Source of the DNA: Lepidodermella squamata
Lineage: Eukaryota; Gastrotricha
DNA: 64,000 nt
Direction of reading: 5' to 3'
Assembly (NCBI GenBank): GCA_047495785.1
Contig: JBLDXI010000002.1
Location: 372,001-436,000, forward strand
Below are positions 23,401 through 33,435 of the stretch, one piece after another. The position numbers were made by a program, and so were the translations under genes. Position 1 is the stretch's first letter. Every line of letters starts with the position of its first letter. The notes under the pieces are model-generated. The model saw nothing but the letters and a program-made list of their open reading frames with translations, had not been told where the DNA came from and ran no database searches.

Positions 23401-26200
23401 TCAAGCTCACCGCAATGTAACAAAGTCTTGAATAATATTAAAATTGTGTCAGGCCAGACTTGGACCGATAAATCAAACTGAATATTAACAACTTCAGCAA
23501 TTATCAACTCAATTTTAAATAATGAATAAATAAATAAAATTGGGTTCACTGGTTCCACTGAGGTCGCACATTTCAAGTATTATCAAGTTATAATTTTTTC
23601 GTATCACTCGAATTCAACTAAAGATAAAGCAAAATTCACAATTTGCTTTTGGATTTATGTTTTATCGAAATTCGGCATTATTCTGACCGATAGCATATAA
23701 TGTAGTATATAATGCCTGGCAAAATTCTACTCAGCTGATTTTTCGTCAAGTCTCATTTAATTCAACAGCAAAAGGCGATTTTGTCTCGACGGAATAAAAC
23801 CTCAACGCAACTTGAAAATTCGCAAAAATCTAAAAACATCCAACTTAATTTTTACAATTAGTTCGTGTTTTCTCAAGAAAAAAAATGCTTTTTTTGCTAA
23901 CTGCCAAGACATTCGCAGGCTCACTCTAAAAAACTTAATTTAGTCGCAAATTTAGTTGTCCTACTACCGGCTTTGGCGAGCCTTGCAGTAACTGCCACGC
24001 CGGTTTAGATTTGAAATGTGCCACGGCCTCAACGCATTTTTGGGTCGGCGGTTCGCATTATTAGGGGTAATAATAGCAGGGCACGCGCGCACACTAGCCA
24101 CACTGACAAGCCACGCCGTTCATTATTACTAAATACGGTAGTCGTCGTCATTCGTAATAACGTTTGCTATAACTACAAAAGCAAAAACAACAGAAGTCTT
24201 GAGATTTCAATTATTGTTACATGTCGCCAGCGATTTCAGATTTTTTGATGTTTAGTGGTAAAATGTTCATTTTAATTTCCTGCTATAGATATTAATAGTC
24301 TGTTTTCTGAAGAATGTGCCAGGCTAAAAGCAATAATGGTTTTGAAGGTAATTTTAGCTGTCGCCAAAGCTTATGCAATTATTTCAGTATTTCAGCTAGG
24401 AAATCAGTGAATTTTCAACGGTTTCAAGTTCCGATGGCTCTTTGTCTAGCATGAGATCGACGACGCTCGTCCATGTAAGTGAAAACTCCAAAGTTCATTT
24501 TTGTGTCTCTATTTTTGCCTTAACAGGGTCTATGAAGAAAGTTCGTGAAAGCATTCGGTTTGAGATTCGAATTTTGGGGGCGGATTGTTCGGACCTTTAG
24601 CCCCAGCCCATTGCTTTTATTATCATGGTAAGCATTACGCTTTATCGTGTTATTTTCGTTGACTTGGTTTTTTTACACAGATGCTTCGAATTAAGATAAC
24701 TTTCCGAGCCACCGAGGGCGCGTCGTTTCGGGTTTGTGATGGAAACTACGAGATAGCACTAGTCGCGACAAGTGGAGCAGCCAAGAGCAATCGGGTAACC
24801 CGCTTCTAGATGTGTATCGCGATGGCAAGAATTCAGAGCAACGGCGAGGAAGGTGATCAAAGCAGCACAGGCGAAGGCGACGAAGACGGTGAAGATTTGA
24901 CTAAGATGAATGTTTTTAGTGATATTTCCCTCTATGCATTTCTTTGCTGAAGTAATGCAGTGTGATTTTTATAATGATTTCTCAATACCTACTTACGCCA
25001 TTTTTCGCTCTGACTGATGCGCCTTCTACCATTCATCTATTGCTAATTATGCGCCAACTCTGCATTTTCGCTAACTATTTCTTACTCGCATGTGACTTTG
25101 TTCATTTTTTATGTAATAAATAGTGAAAACTACAAGAAAAGCGTCTCTTATAATGGTTACATCGCCGTCGCATCCCGGTTAGTAGTAAGTGAGTAGTTGG
25201 TGACGTGGTAGTTCGGCCAACGTACGACCTAACGGTGAGCTAACACAGGCCCCGTATTCGTTATTTTGAAAATAGCTTACGATGAGATGACCGGCGTTCG
25301 ACTGGGATGGGCTGAATTAATTTTAATTAAGGATTATATAATCTAATTAATATAATTTTAATTAAGGACGATGACCCATAATTATATATAAAGAATTTAA
25401 TAATAGGATCCTATAATATTAATGAAGTAGGAAATTTTCAAAAAATTGATTGAACTTACACTGTTAGCGAGGATTGTGAAAATGACAATAATATCGAAGA
25501 TAGGATGGGTATAGGCGTAAATAGCCAGCCGCCTAATAGGATTCCACGGCCGAAATAGGAATAACGACGGCGTTGCACTGAACCGAAATATGTACCCAGT
25601 TTTATTAAACCGGCGGCTAATGACTAGAAACGTCTCGTCATACTCGCGATCTCTCGGGTCAATGTCCTCAATCGGCGATCCGAGTAAATATTTCGGGAAA
25701 TGATTAGCAACAGCTCGCGGTAACGCCCGGCCTTCAGCTAATTTCGGGTCATTTAACAAAATTTCCTCCTCCTCCTCTTCGGTGTCGACCACTAGCTGCC
25801 CATCGACCAGCCGCGTTTCTTCCATCTCAGCCCGGCGGCGTCGCTCATCGTCGATTCGCTTGCGTTCATCGATGCGTATCCGCAACGCCTCGTACGATGG
25901 CTTATCGAATGGCTTGAATTTAGCCAGCATAGCAGCAGCACCAGGCGGTAAGGATATAGACGGATTGGCTGGGTCGACCTGGTTAGTGCTAACATTATTA
26001 CTAGGCCGAGGCATGGCTTGGCTTATGTCGTCGAAATGGCTCGATGGCGCGACTACACAGGTCGATTTTTCATTACTCGGACCAGGGCTAATTTGCCGTT
26101 CGGATTTGCTCGATTGATTAGGAATTTCTTGCTCCGCACCACGGCCAGATCTAGGCTTATTCGACATGCTAGTAGAATTGATAAAAGGCAAGGCAAACAT
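11406..26200 (-). CDS. Voltage-gated sodium channel alpha subunit, NaV2-like (channel B)
   Basis: Exons on the - strand: 26200-25460, 22729-22346, 22211-22024, 21972-21922, 21862-21827, 21750-20741, 19802-19714, 19660-19616, 19564-18934, 16113-15539, 15295-15194, 14576-13843, 13236-13094, 12913-12517, 12466-12308, 12148-11953, 11801-11406. These join to 5877 bases, 1958 residues. Start at Met1, or possibly Met12 (MSNKPRSG). Pore loops are NTDYWDFLY, CRETYQPMWDC, SFEGWTSIY and TISGWDNI, again D-E-E-S. The linker motif is LFMT ahead of KQLGSKKPRK. The II-III linker is Thr-rich and the C-terminus has VWEQYDPAATQF and an IQ-like QRNWRKHLAAK helix. Two introns are large (25459-22730 and 18933-16114) and are full of mobile elements, unlike A and C. 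Most intron positions match A and C, but the exon 2/3 junction of A (before domain I S1) is fused in B, and B has extra introns around the domain I pore. Tandem with A, same strand. Confidence 0.92.
13495..13600 (+). repeat. Dispersed repeat, CCGGGTAAAATACC family, copy 1
   Basis: Within a channel B intron. It carries the family core: TCCAACAGGCAAAAATACC, AATTACCGAACCTGTTAC, ATCGGG, then two CGGGTTTT-like runs and AGGTAAATTTT. Divergent from the other copies. Confidence 0.65.
14897..15035 (-). repeat. Dispersed repeat, CCGGGTAAAATACC family, copy 2
   Basis: Reverse orientation in a channel B intron, with AAACCCGATGGTAATTGG and GGTAATTTTCGGTATT. It lies next to GCGTGTCCCAGAAAGTGAC, a flanking motif seen beside copies 3, 6 and 7 in similar form. 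Confidence 0.7.
16194..16345 (+). repeat. Dispersed repeat, CCGGGTAAAATACC family, copy 3
   Basis: Begins near AGCGTGTCCCATAAGTAA and contains AACCGGGTAAAATGCC, GACCGAACCAGTTATCATCG and GGGTTTTTCCGGTAAATTT. Located in the 2.8-kb intron of channel B. Confidence 0.72.
16350..16990. repeat. Dispersed repeat split by a SINE insertion
   Basis: The left part (about 16360-16470) and right part (about 16840-16990) match, in inverse order, a continuous copy at about 34600-34920. Shared landmarks are CTAGCACTAGATTTCCC, TCTTGCCTAGCC, CGATATCGATTCCAAG and TATCGATTTTACAAATCAG. The middle of this copy is occupied by a tRNA-derived SINE. Confidence 0.65.
16505..16799 (-). mobile_element. tRNA-derived SINE
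   Basis: On the - strand a tRNA-like head starts GGGGGCACACAG. It has an A-box TAGCTCAGTGGATAG (complement of 16773-16787) and a B-box GAGTTCGATCCCC (complement of 16722-16734), the arrangement of an RNA polymerase III internal promoter. The acceptor stem does not pair as in a working tRNA, and the head is followed by about 200 bases of unrelated GC-richer body. It is nested inside another dispersed repeat within an intron of channel B. Confidence 0.75.
17737..17781. repeat. Perfect 20-bp inverted repeat (hairpin)
   Basis: The arm AAATAAAATCTATGTCCTGC and its exact reverse complement are separated by five bases (TCGGG). It sits in the large channel B intron, about 270 bases from the Harbinger transposase remnant. 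Confidence 0.9.
18030..18375 (-). pseudogene. PIF/Harbinger (DDE_4) transposase fossil
   Basis: Reading the - strand gives KFDILVNLIGDSGYPCL. After a frameshift it gives VRIVIECLFGILKGCFRVIR, and after another CARCVLHNIATSRNERVDE. These match the HARBI1-type transposase blocks: GDSGYP-L, RxxIE-x-xFGxLKxxFR, and CCxLHN. Several frame changes and stops show it is dead. Located in the 2.8-kb channel B intron; the rest of the transposase is not recognisable. Confidence 0.8.
20050..20185 (+). repeat. Dispersed repeat, CCGGGTAAAATACC family, copy 4
   Basis: In a channel B intron. It starts near AGTGTCCCATTC and contains AACCGGGTAAAATACCGATT, TTACCGAGCCAGTTACCATC and CGGGTTTTCGCCGGTAATTT. Confidence 0.72.
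20505..20600 (-). repeat. Dispersed repeat, CCGGGTAAAATACC family, copy 5
   Basis: Reverse orientation, only 320 bases from copy 4 in the same intron. It shows TTTTACCGGAGAAAACCCCG, GGTAACTGCTTCGGTAATTT and TTTTACCTGGTTCA. Copies 4 and 5 together form an inverted pair. Confidence 0.68.
23142..25308. mobile_element. Candidate 2.2-kb DNA element with 19-bp terminal inverted repeats
   Basis: ATCCCAGTCGAACGCCGGT at 23142-23160 is repeated as its exact reverse complement at 25290-25308. Just inside each end there are also related direct sequences, GGTTACATCG and GGTGACGYGGTAGTT. No transposase is recognisable between the ends, and no clear target-site duplication is visible. It fills most of the first intron of channel B, so it may be non-autonomous. 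Confidence 0.6.
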
Positions 26201-27413
26201 CAGTTTTTTGCGTCTTCACTTGAATTTAAAATAAATATCGCCCATATAGGTATGTGGATGTATATGTGTGTATATCATATAAATAAAACCTTACCGGTCG
26301 TAGGTATGCTGACAAAAATCGATCAAGAACTTTACTGCCAGTGCGTAACATCAACATGCCGCGGTGGGACGTACATGCGAGCAATTAATTTTTTCACGAG
26401 CAATAAAAAAAGCCGCCTAAATAAATACGCAACTTGAAATTTATAATTATTACGCAGAAAAAAAATCGCAAGTGCGCATACATTTTTTTGTCTATGTTCT
26501 TCGACTTCATTTTTATATTATATGATATATATTATATACTACGGATGCAGGAAGGGTGACGTGAGTTTGGGTACTATATAGCGAAAGGTAATATGTAATA
26601 TTATTGTATAGATTTTTTGCGCACACGCGCGCGGTTTATCGAACCGTGAAAACTGCCTAGTGTGCGAGTGTGTTGCTAGGCGACGCGCGCGGCGCGGTTT
26701 CCACGCGCGTGACTGACGGGCCAACGCGTGAACTTTTTGCCGCTCTCGCGCGCAATCGATGCGATACTATATCGACGCGCGCGGGAAGTTATCGTTTTGA
26801 AGCAGCAGCAACAACAACAGCCGCCGCGCCACACCTGCTGTTGGTTTTATTTTTGATTCTTTTGATTAAAATATCGGAAATTTCGACCATAGTGACGAAA
26901 AACCAATGCCGCTTGGCAACCAATTCGACTCCGTCTTCCAGGAAAAAATTGAATAATTTTTCAGAATTGATACTGTTGACCTAATTAATATTTTCGATAT
27001 TTATTGATCTCATAGCTTCAAATATCACAGAAAAAACTAATTGCTATCTAATTAGTCGATAAAATATTACGATAATTTTTCTGACAATACACACCCCGAT
27101 GACCACTTTTGGAAATGTCTTCCAAAAACCACTGAACCGTAAATTCGATAACCGTCTTTATTCGAGACATTTAAAAAAAAGTAAAATAAAAAAATGAACT
27201 GATTGAACAAAAATGAGCGTAGTCTGCTAATTAGGTGAACATTTTTTTAACAATTGTTATTGCGGTTAAAGCACGTGCCTCCAAGGTCACGCTCCAATAA
27301 ACACGCTAAATATGTTAATTAATCTGCGATGACCTGATATCGTGGCAAATTGAAATAAATTGAACCGATCAATCAGCAGAAATACTATTAAATAATCGAC
27401 TGGAATAGGAAAT

Positions 27414-27443
27414 ATGGCACCCTGAAAATCACCCACTTCAGGG
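27414..27443 (+). repeat. 30-bp direct repeat, copy 1
   Basis: The sequence ATGGCACCCTGAAAATCACC followed by CACTTCAGGG is found again identically at 27605-27634. Its two ends (CCCTGAA and TTCAGGG) are themselves inverted, so each copy could fold. Confidence 0.9.
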
Positions 27444-27604
27444 TGACCAACGCTACTGCGCCCATTTTTCTCTCGTTAAGATCGCAATTTTTTCGCCATT
27501 GGCTATTTTATTAAGGCGGCGCGTGGGCATGGTCATGTAGAGCTCGTCCGTGGCTATCTAACGCAGTGAATAATAAAAAAAATCCATCGGGCGGAAAGGG
27601 GCGC

Positions 27605-27634
27605 CATGGCACCCTGAAAATCACCCACTTCAGG
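27605..27634 (+). repeat. 30-bp direct repeat, copy 2
   Basis: Identical to 27414-27443, 191 bases downstream. The bases between the two copies include a GC-rich stretch with no gene. Confidence 0.9.
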
Positions 27635-27929
27635 GCCATCTTCAAAATTTCCATTTTCTTTTAATTAACCACAGATACCATTTAAATGACCAGCAATATT
27701 ATGCAGAAGTGAACCTTGTTGTTAGTAAACACAACTGTAAGCGTCTAAAAGCTATGCAAACACCATCGCACAGCGGGCGTCAAGTACTGGCGCTCACTGG
27801 CGCACATTGGCGCTACTAAAATAGAGAGTGGTCATATTCAATTAGCTTTTACGGTATAGCTTATCTCGTTCTAAGCTTTTTGCGTTTATATTCCTGTGAA
27901 ATGTACATGTATTTCATAAAATTTTCACT

Positions 27930-29080
27930 TATTCTCATCACCCTGATATGTGTTGATTCTCTTAAATCTCGAGGCCTAATCGAAGCTGATGGAGGAAACT
28001 CAACTACTCAAACCTCAAAGTTGGTAAAACCTGGAAATAAATGCAAATTGAATTTCGGTCTATTCGGAGTTTTAGACTTAACCAAACATGATATATTGCG
28101 AAATGCTAATTCGAAATTTATCGAAAATATGAAATTTTTTTATAAAATCGAATAATCTATAGGCTCTAACAAATCTCGATTATGAAACGCAACGGTCTGG
28201 CTCTATCATCGTGTCCATGTTTAATACTGATAATATTTCTTATTTGTCCGTCTGGTCTCCGGTCCGTGATGTTTTTCATGACGATTTAAGCGCGTGATTC
28301 CAAAAGGTCGCGCTCCTATAGTGCCCTTTTTTGAATGTGAATTTTGAATTTTTCGCCGCTTATAAACGTACAAATTCAGTTTTTCTCATTTAATGCATTT
28401 AATAAAATGTTGGCTACCATTTCTCTACCTTATATGTACCGATTTACTTAAAGTTTGAGGAACAATCGAAGCCGATGGCGCTAAATCCTTCAAGTTAGTT
28501 ACCTGTTTGAAAAATTCACAAATATTCGGGGCTATTTGAAAATCGATAAAATATTTCTCACTCAGTTGATTGGAATAATCAGAATTTTTCCCCTTTCTTG
28601 TTATATGAAAATATTAGTACGAAAGATTAGCTTTCCGGCGATACTGACCCAGAAGCATTCGGAAATACCGTATTTTTTTCAGATTGAAGTGGCGACCTAG
28701 GAATTTCGAAAAGATACAAAATTATTTGTCCATGTTTTCGAGCCGGTTTGACCCCCAACCCTGGGCTACTACAGCGTGTCCCATAAGTAACGCAAGCAAA
28801 GAACCTGCACGGCAAATGGTTAAGAAACTCTAAAATGAGAGACAAAGTCACATCTCATGGCCAGAAAATTTTTAGAAAATTTCAAAAAAGCACGAAAGTC
28901 TGAAGAAATTTGGTCCAACTGGGTAAAATACCAAAAATTACTCAACCAGTTACAATCGGGATTTTACGGTTATTCTCTTTCCTAATTTGTGCAGATTCTC
29001 TTAAATGTCGAGGGTTAATCGAAGCTGATGAGGGAAGTTCAAATACTCGATCCTCCAAGTTAGTCACCTGGTGGGGAAAT
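27930..29080 (+). repeat. Three diverged copies of a local repeat
   Basis: Units at about 27940-28050, 28430-28515 and 28985-29080 share the order GATTCTCTTAAATSTCGAGG, CTAATCGAAGCTGATG, then a CTCCAAGTTRGT-like end and an ACCTGG-like tail. The third unit directly follows a CCGGGTAAAATACC-family copy, so both may be parts of one larger element. Confidence 0.65.
28770..29000 (+). repeat. Dispersed repeat, CCGGGTAAAATACC family, copy 6
   Basis: Starts at ACAGCGTGTCCCATAAGTAA and reaches GGTCCAACTGGGTAAAATAC, TTACTCAACCAGTTACAATC and GGGATTTTACGG. This copy has a longer spacer between the GTGTCCCATAAGTAA start and the core than copy 3. Confidence 0.7.
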
Positions 29081-29604
29081 TTACACCAATTTCCTAGAAA
29101 ATTCTGAAATATTTGAAAATCGGTAGAATAGTTCAATTCAAAATTCAAATTCAAAACTTCAATATTAAAATTTCAAATTATAATTTTAGCATGGGCAATT
29201 CTTGAACAAATACGGTATCTAACTTTAACCGAACTTCAGAATCCGTGAAAGCGATTTAATTTTTATCGGATCAACCTGTATTCCGATCACGTTTTACCCT
29301 ACATAAAACAATTCGGGGAAATTCAAACTGAAAACATGAGGGAAATGCCTGATGACTAGTTTTCAGCCGATTTTTTGGTGAAGTGCAAATCTTCAAAAAT
29401 CTAACATTTCGTTTTCAAAAGCTAAGGTGAAATTTAAAAAATCTCTCAATTTCATCAGAAACGAAAAAATTTATAGGTTTTCCGCACTGGTATTTATTTT
29501 ATTTATTTTATATTTTTCAGCAAAGCGAGAAAGCGAATCAACCAAGTCCACTTCTAATTTTTTTGTATTTTTTTTATTGCAGCGTGTCTTATCAACAAAA
29601 TGGC

Positions 29605-30330
29605 ATGTCAACGCTGGTACTGCTCGGCGACTCGTTGACGCAGCGGGCGTGGCAATTTCGCGGAGCCAGCGCATGGGCCGCAATGATAGCGAACCAACTC
29701 GAGCGCAACTGTGACGTCATTTCACGCGGCTTCGCCGGCTACAACACGCGCATGATTCGCTACTACCTACCCGAAATTCTGCGCTCAATTCAGCACCACC
29801 CTAATATCATTGGCTTCATCGTATTTCTCGGCGCAAATGACGCGAGTGACCCGGCTAAAAACGCGCAGCAGAGTGTTCCGCTTGATGAATTTGAGCGAAA
29901 TCTTGCCGCGATTTTGAGGCTAATTTCTAAAAAATTCAGCCACCTTAAACGCGATCAAATCATCGTTGTATCACCACCGCCCGTCGATGAGCCTGCCTGG
30001 ATTATGCACGACAGGTCTAATAAATTGGTTAATATTTACGCGATGGCTTGTCGGAACGTAGCCGCAAAATCCGGGGTGGTTTTTGTCGACTTTCATGCCG
30101 AGGCGGTGAAAGCCGGGGCTGCGCGAAATTTTGGCCATGAAAACGACACAAATGTTCCGGAGAATTTCTTTCGAGATGGCTTGCATCTGGGCCCAGGCGG
30201 GTCGGAGTTGTTGGGTCATGTGCTGATGCCTCATATTACACGGTTGATAAATGGCCAAAAGCAATTTTTGCCGTCATGGGACGAGCTCAATCTCGATCCG
30301 AAGGAAATTATTTTTGAAGAAAAACGCTGA
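29605..30330 (+). CDS. IAH1: SGNH/GDSL hydrolase, isoamyl acetate-hydrolysing esterase 1 family
   Basis: A 241-residue single-exon product. SGNH blocks in order: GDSLT with the nucleophile Ser close to the N-terminus (VLLGDSLTQ), block II GFAGYN with its Gly, block III GAND with its Asn, and block V DGLHL with the Asp and His. Length and block spacing fit the IAH1-like cytosolic esterases, which hydrolyse small ester substrates; the true substrate is unknown. The start is Met at 29605 because the bases just before it (TTTTTTTATTGCAG, ending at 29582) look like a splice acceptor. Starting 14 codons earlier would force translation through that acceptor. This suggests a 5' untranslated exon or trans-splicing. 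An AATAAA at 30385 suits its 3' end. Upstream neighbour is channel B, divergent. Confidence 0.87.
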   Translation: MSTLVLLGDSLTQRAWQFRGASAWAAMIANQLERNCDVISRGFAGYNTRMIRYYLPEILRSIQHHPNIIGFIVFLGANDASDPAKNAQQSVPLDEFERNLAAILRLISKKFSHLKRDQIIVVSPPPVDEPAWIMHDRSNKLVNIYAMACRNVAAKSGVVFVDFHAEAVKAGAARNFGHENDTNVPENFFRDGLHLGPGGSELLGHVLMPHITRLINGQKQFLPSWDELNLDPKEIIFEEKR

Positions 30331-30384
30331 TTGATATAAGTACCTAAGAATAATATTATTTATAATATCGTTTCTCAAACGTAT

Positions 30385-30390
30385 AATAAA
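30385..30390 (+). promoter_or_regulatory. Candidate poly(A) signal of the SGNH esterase gene
   Basis: AATAAA about 55 bases after the stop codon. It is the nearest exact match downstream. Confidence 0.5.
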
Positions 30391-30483
30391 AAATGTTCGG
30401 AAAAAGTTCAAACTTGAATAACGCTTTCCGGTTGCGCAACATTCGAATTTTATTGACCATAAGAATCTGTTTGTAAAACTGAG

Positions 30484-30669
30484 TACGGCGACAAAACAGC
30501 AACTTCGCAGAACTGCGAATGCGACAAAACAGCAAATTTGTTATTTTGTGGAAAATTAGGGAAAACTTACGATGTAAAAGAGGCATCAAGTTATTCTGCT
30601 GTTATGTCGCAAGTTGAGAAATTTGCTGTTTTGTCGCGTATGCTGTTTTGGGTATTTGCTGTTATGACG
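30484..30669. mobile_element. Fold-back MITE, family ACGGCGACAAAACAGC, copy 2
   Basis: Begins ACGGCGACAAAACAGCAACT and ends TGGGTATTTGCTGTTATGAC, with internal TGCTGTTATGTCGCAAGTTG and TGCTGTTTTGTCGCG. The order and length match the copy at 11030-11214. It lies just 3' of the esterase. Confidence 0.75.
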
Positions 30670-31710
30670 GTCTGCCAAGGAATTCAACCTAGAAGGCTGA
30701 CATTAGTGGTCAAATTTGCCACCTAAAACATTAAATTAGGGTTGGGAAGCTCGGGCAACCTAAAAGGTCCCGAACCTCAGATCGAACCTTTTGGAAATCG
30801 GGAAACTTTTTGGGATTTTGCGAGAAAATTCGACAAGTCCAAGTTATCTCAGCCTAGGCCAAAAATTCGAATGAAAAGTGTACTTTTCCAATTACGAATA
30901 TTCACGGCTTTTTTGGACATTTGGGATTCGGAAACTTCTCGAAATTGAACCTTCAGAGCAATGAAATTCATAGGTCGAAATTTGGCATTGAAGGCGAGGT
31001 GAGTTTGAGCGAAATTCGATTTTCGAGAAAATTTTAAGGGCGAATCTTTGTTCTCACAAAGCCGTTGCATATGCAAATGAGCCTACAAAATTGTCCGACA
31101 ATTATTTGTCAAAGTTTTAGCCAACAATATTTTTAATTGGTAAAAATCGAAAATTTATTATTGAAAATTTGTCAAAATCACGGAAAAATCAGGAGTCACT
31201 TCGCCAACCTCTCGTTACAATTTCGGAGTAATTCGGGGAAAATGTGATTTTACCTCAGGATTCGGTATTTGTCAGCTCTTCCTAACGAAGGGTTTCTCAA
31301 TTTGCTCACATTTTTTAACTGTGTTTCTCTATTTATTTGAACTTAAAAACTTCTCTATAGATATCAGTCGATTTATTTCGAGAATTTTCCTAACGAAAAC
31401 TTTGGCTAATTTTGTCTTTAAATAATTAACTTGACAGGTATCGAAGTGGTCTTTGAAGACTCAATCAGAGCCGCAAATGTGTCTGAAAAAAGGGTCATGC
31501 CTATCACTCAATTAACGCTTAACAAAAAACAGCTCTGAATCATTCTCGAAAAAAATCGAAGAATCTCTCGATACGCTCAATTAGCACCACTGCATCATGA
31601 ATCGGCCAACCTGTCCAGATTACCACCGATGCGTATCTAAACATCCGTATTAAAGCTGGATTTTCGCTGCGATAAGCATCATTTTTGCTATAGATCTCAT
31701 TATTCGCGAA
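30670..31710. other. Spacer upstream of the GPCR
   Basis: AT-rich sequence with short open frames but no recognisable protein domain, RNA gene or strong repeat. It should contain the promoter of the GPCR gene; none is clear by eye. Confidence 0.5.
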
Positions 31711-33435
31711 ATGGATGTTGACCTTCTTGCCGCTGAGACTCGAAAATTACTGCTCGAGGAGGAAATACGGCTTCGTGATAACCGAGCCGCTAACGATCGC
31801 AGCCTCTACTTCAGCTATTGGATATGCTTGAGCTCCCCCTTAATCCTGCTGGGCCTGCTGCTAAACAGCGCCGCGATAGCCGCTGTTCGGCGAGTGGCGG
31901 CTAAACTCATCCGGCATCGCGTTTTCATGTCGCTGGCCGCCAACGACATGGCCCTCATTGTAGCAACCGTTGCTAAGCAAGTTGTTGATTTTCACAATTC
32001 GACGCGTGAAAGCGGCCCGGTGACGATTAGAATCACGCAAATCGTCTACATTCTGTGGCATACCATGTCCATATCACAGTGCTTTAATTTACTGTTTTTG
32101 GTCTTCGATAACATCATTTCAGTGGCTTCGAACATACACTACAACAAAATATGCGGTAAGAATTTTAACTTTTCAAAAACTGAAAAAATTTAATTTCGAA
32201 ATAAATTTGAAAAACACCAAAAATTTAAATTAAAAAATTTTCAAATATTTTTTAAATTTCAAGACCATTTTGAAATAATCGATTTGAAATTAAAAATTAA
32301 AATTTAATTTTTTTTGTTTTCAGTTTCGAAGATACCTGTCATCATATGCGTGTTAATTTACCCGATATCGCTCGGTCTCGGAATCGCCGCTAATTTAACG
32401 ACCCCAATGTCCGAAGATGGGACACCCTACCGTGAGGAATACTTCGTCGAGCTGCTGGGGTTCATATTCAAGCTCGCTCTTCTCATCATTCTGATCGCAC
32501 TCTACACTGGGCTGTGCATCTGGGCCGAATCGAATTTCAAATACGACGACTGGCGGGCTTCGGATGACATGGGCAAATACCTAGGCGATATTCGCAAAAA
32601 ATTGCACGCTATTCTTACGACCAGTTTCTTGATTGTCTCCTATTTTTGCGCCCGTGGACCATTGGTAAGAAAAAATAACTAATTTTTTATTTTTTAATTA
32701 ATTAAAATTTCAAATTTCCAAAAAAATGATTTTTGAAATTTTTTAAAATTTTTAACAAAATTTCAAAGTCTTCACCAAAGTCTTCAAAAATATAAAACCT
32801 GACATTATTTTTAGGTTAAAACTTCACGAGGGTCTGATTTCATTTTACGAATGAATGATTTTCGCCTTAAAAATAAATCCCACGCACGTAATTAATGTGT
32901 TGCTTTTCAATTATAACAGTTAGCCCAGATTTTGGTGCGAGTCGACGACACAAACAACTTTGTCCAATCGCTGAGCTCTAACATTGTCCTGCTATTCGGG
33001 TGTATCATCGATCCGCTGTTGTACTGCTCACTGTTGCGTGACATGTTGCTGCCGCGGTTGCTACGCTTCCCCGTCTTCGCAGCGGCGCCGGACAATCAAT
33101 CAAAATCACCGAAAAACAACAGGCGCCATCAAACGAATGACGCGCGGCGGATGACGCTATCCTACAACAGCGGTGAGCATTTCAAATCTGTTACGGCTGC
33201 GGCTGTTAGGAAAGCCAGGGCGAAATCGACAGTCCCGGTGCCGGTCATCAGCGTGTCGTCTGACTGCTCGAGCGAGGCGAGCGACGACTCGGAACTTAGC
33301 CAAGCCCAGTTGATTAGTACGGCGACGAAAATATGCCGGCTCAGTTTTACGGTTCCACTAAGCCCGACAAGTTCCTACTACACGTCGCGAGATAGCGGCG
33401 AATCGCTGGGGAAAAATCAACCACAGAGTGTCTGA
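31711..33435 (+). CDS. Divergent class A (rhodopsin-like) GPCR, orphan
   Basis: Exons 31711-32155, 32324-32664 and 32920-33435 join to 433 residues. Hydrophobic helices: TM1 with a Gly-Leu-Leu-Leu-Asn-Ser core (Asn is the class A 1.50 residue), TM2 with LAANDMALIV (Asp 2.50), TM3 ending LFLVFDNIISV, then TM4, TM5, TM6 in the FLIVSYFCARGP region, and TM7 with DPLLY, the DPxxY form of NPxxY. The DRY motif is changed to DNI, and I cannot see the usual TM3 and second-loop Cys pair. It is expected in the plasma membrane coupling to G proteins, but the ligand cannot be named. The C-terminal ~120 residues are Ser-rich and likely cytoplasmic. All three exon joins keep frame at consensus borders. Confidence 0.75.

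Larger units (their letters stand above)
26201..29604. other. Intergenic region between channel B and the esterase
   Basis: The part near 26600-26780 is CpG-rich (repeated CGCGCG) and lies upstream of channel B, so it is the best place for its promoter; GTTGCTAGGCGAC at 26672-26684 resembles an RFX X-box. From 27.4 kb onward the region holds direct repeats and three related local repeats listed separately. I see no convincing coding exon. Confidence 0.5.

Noticed and set aside
26672-26684. RFX X-box upstream of channel B
   Set aside because: One mismatch from a consensus in a CpG-rich region; too weak to list as a site on its own.
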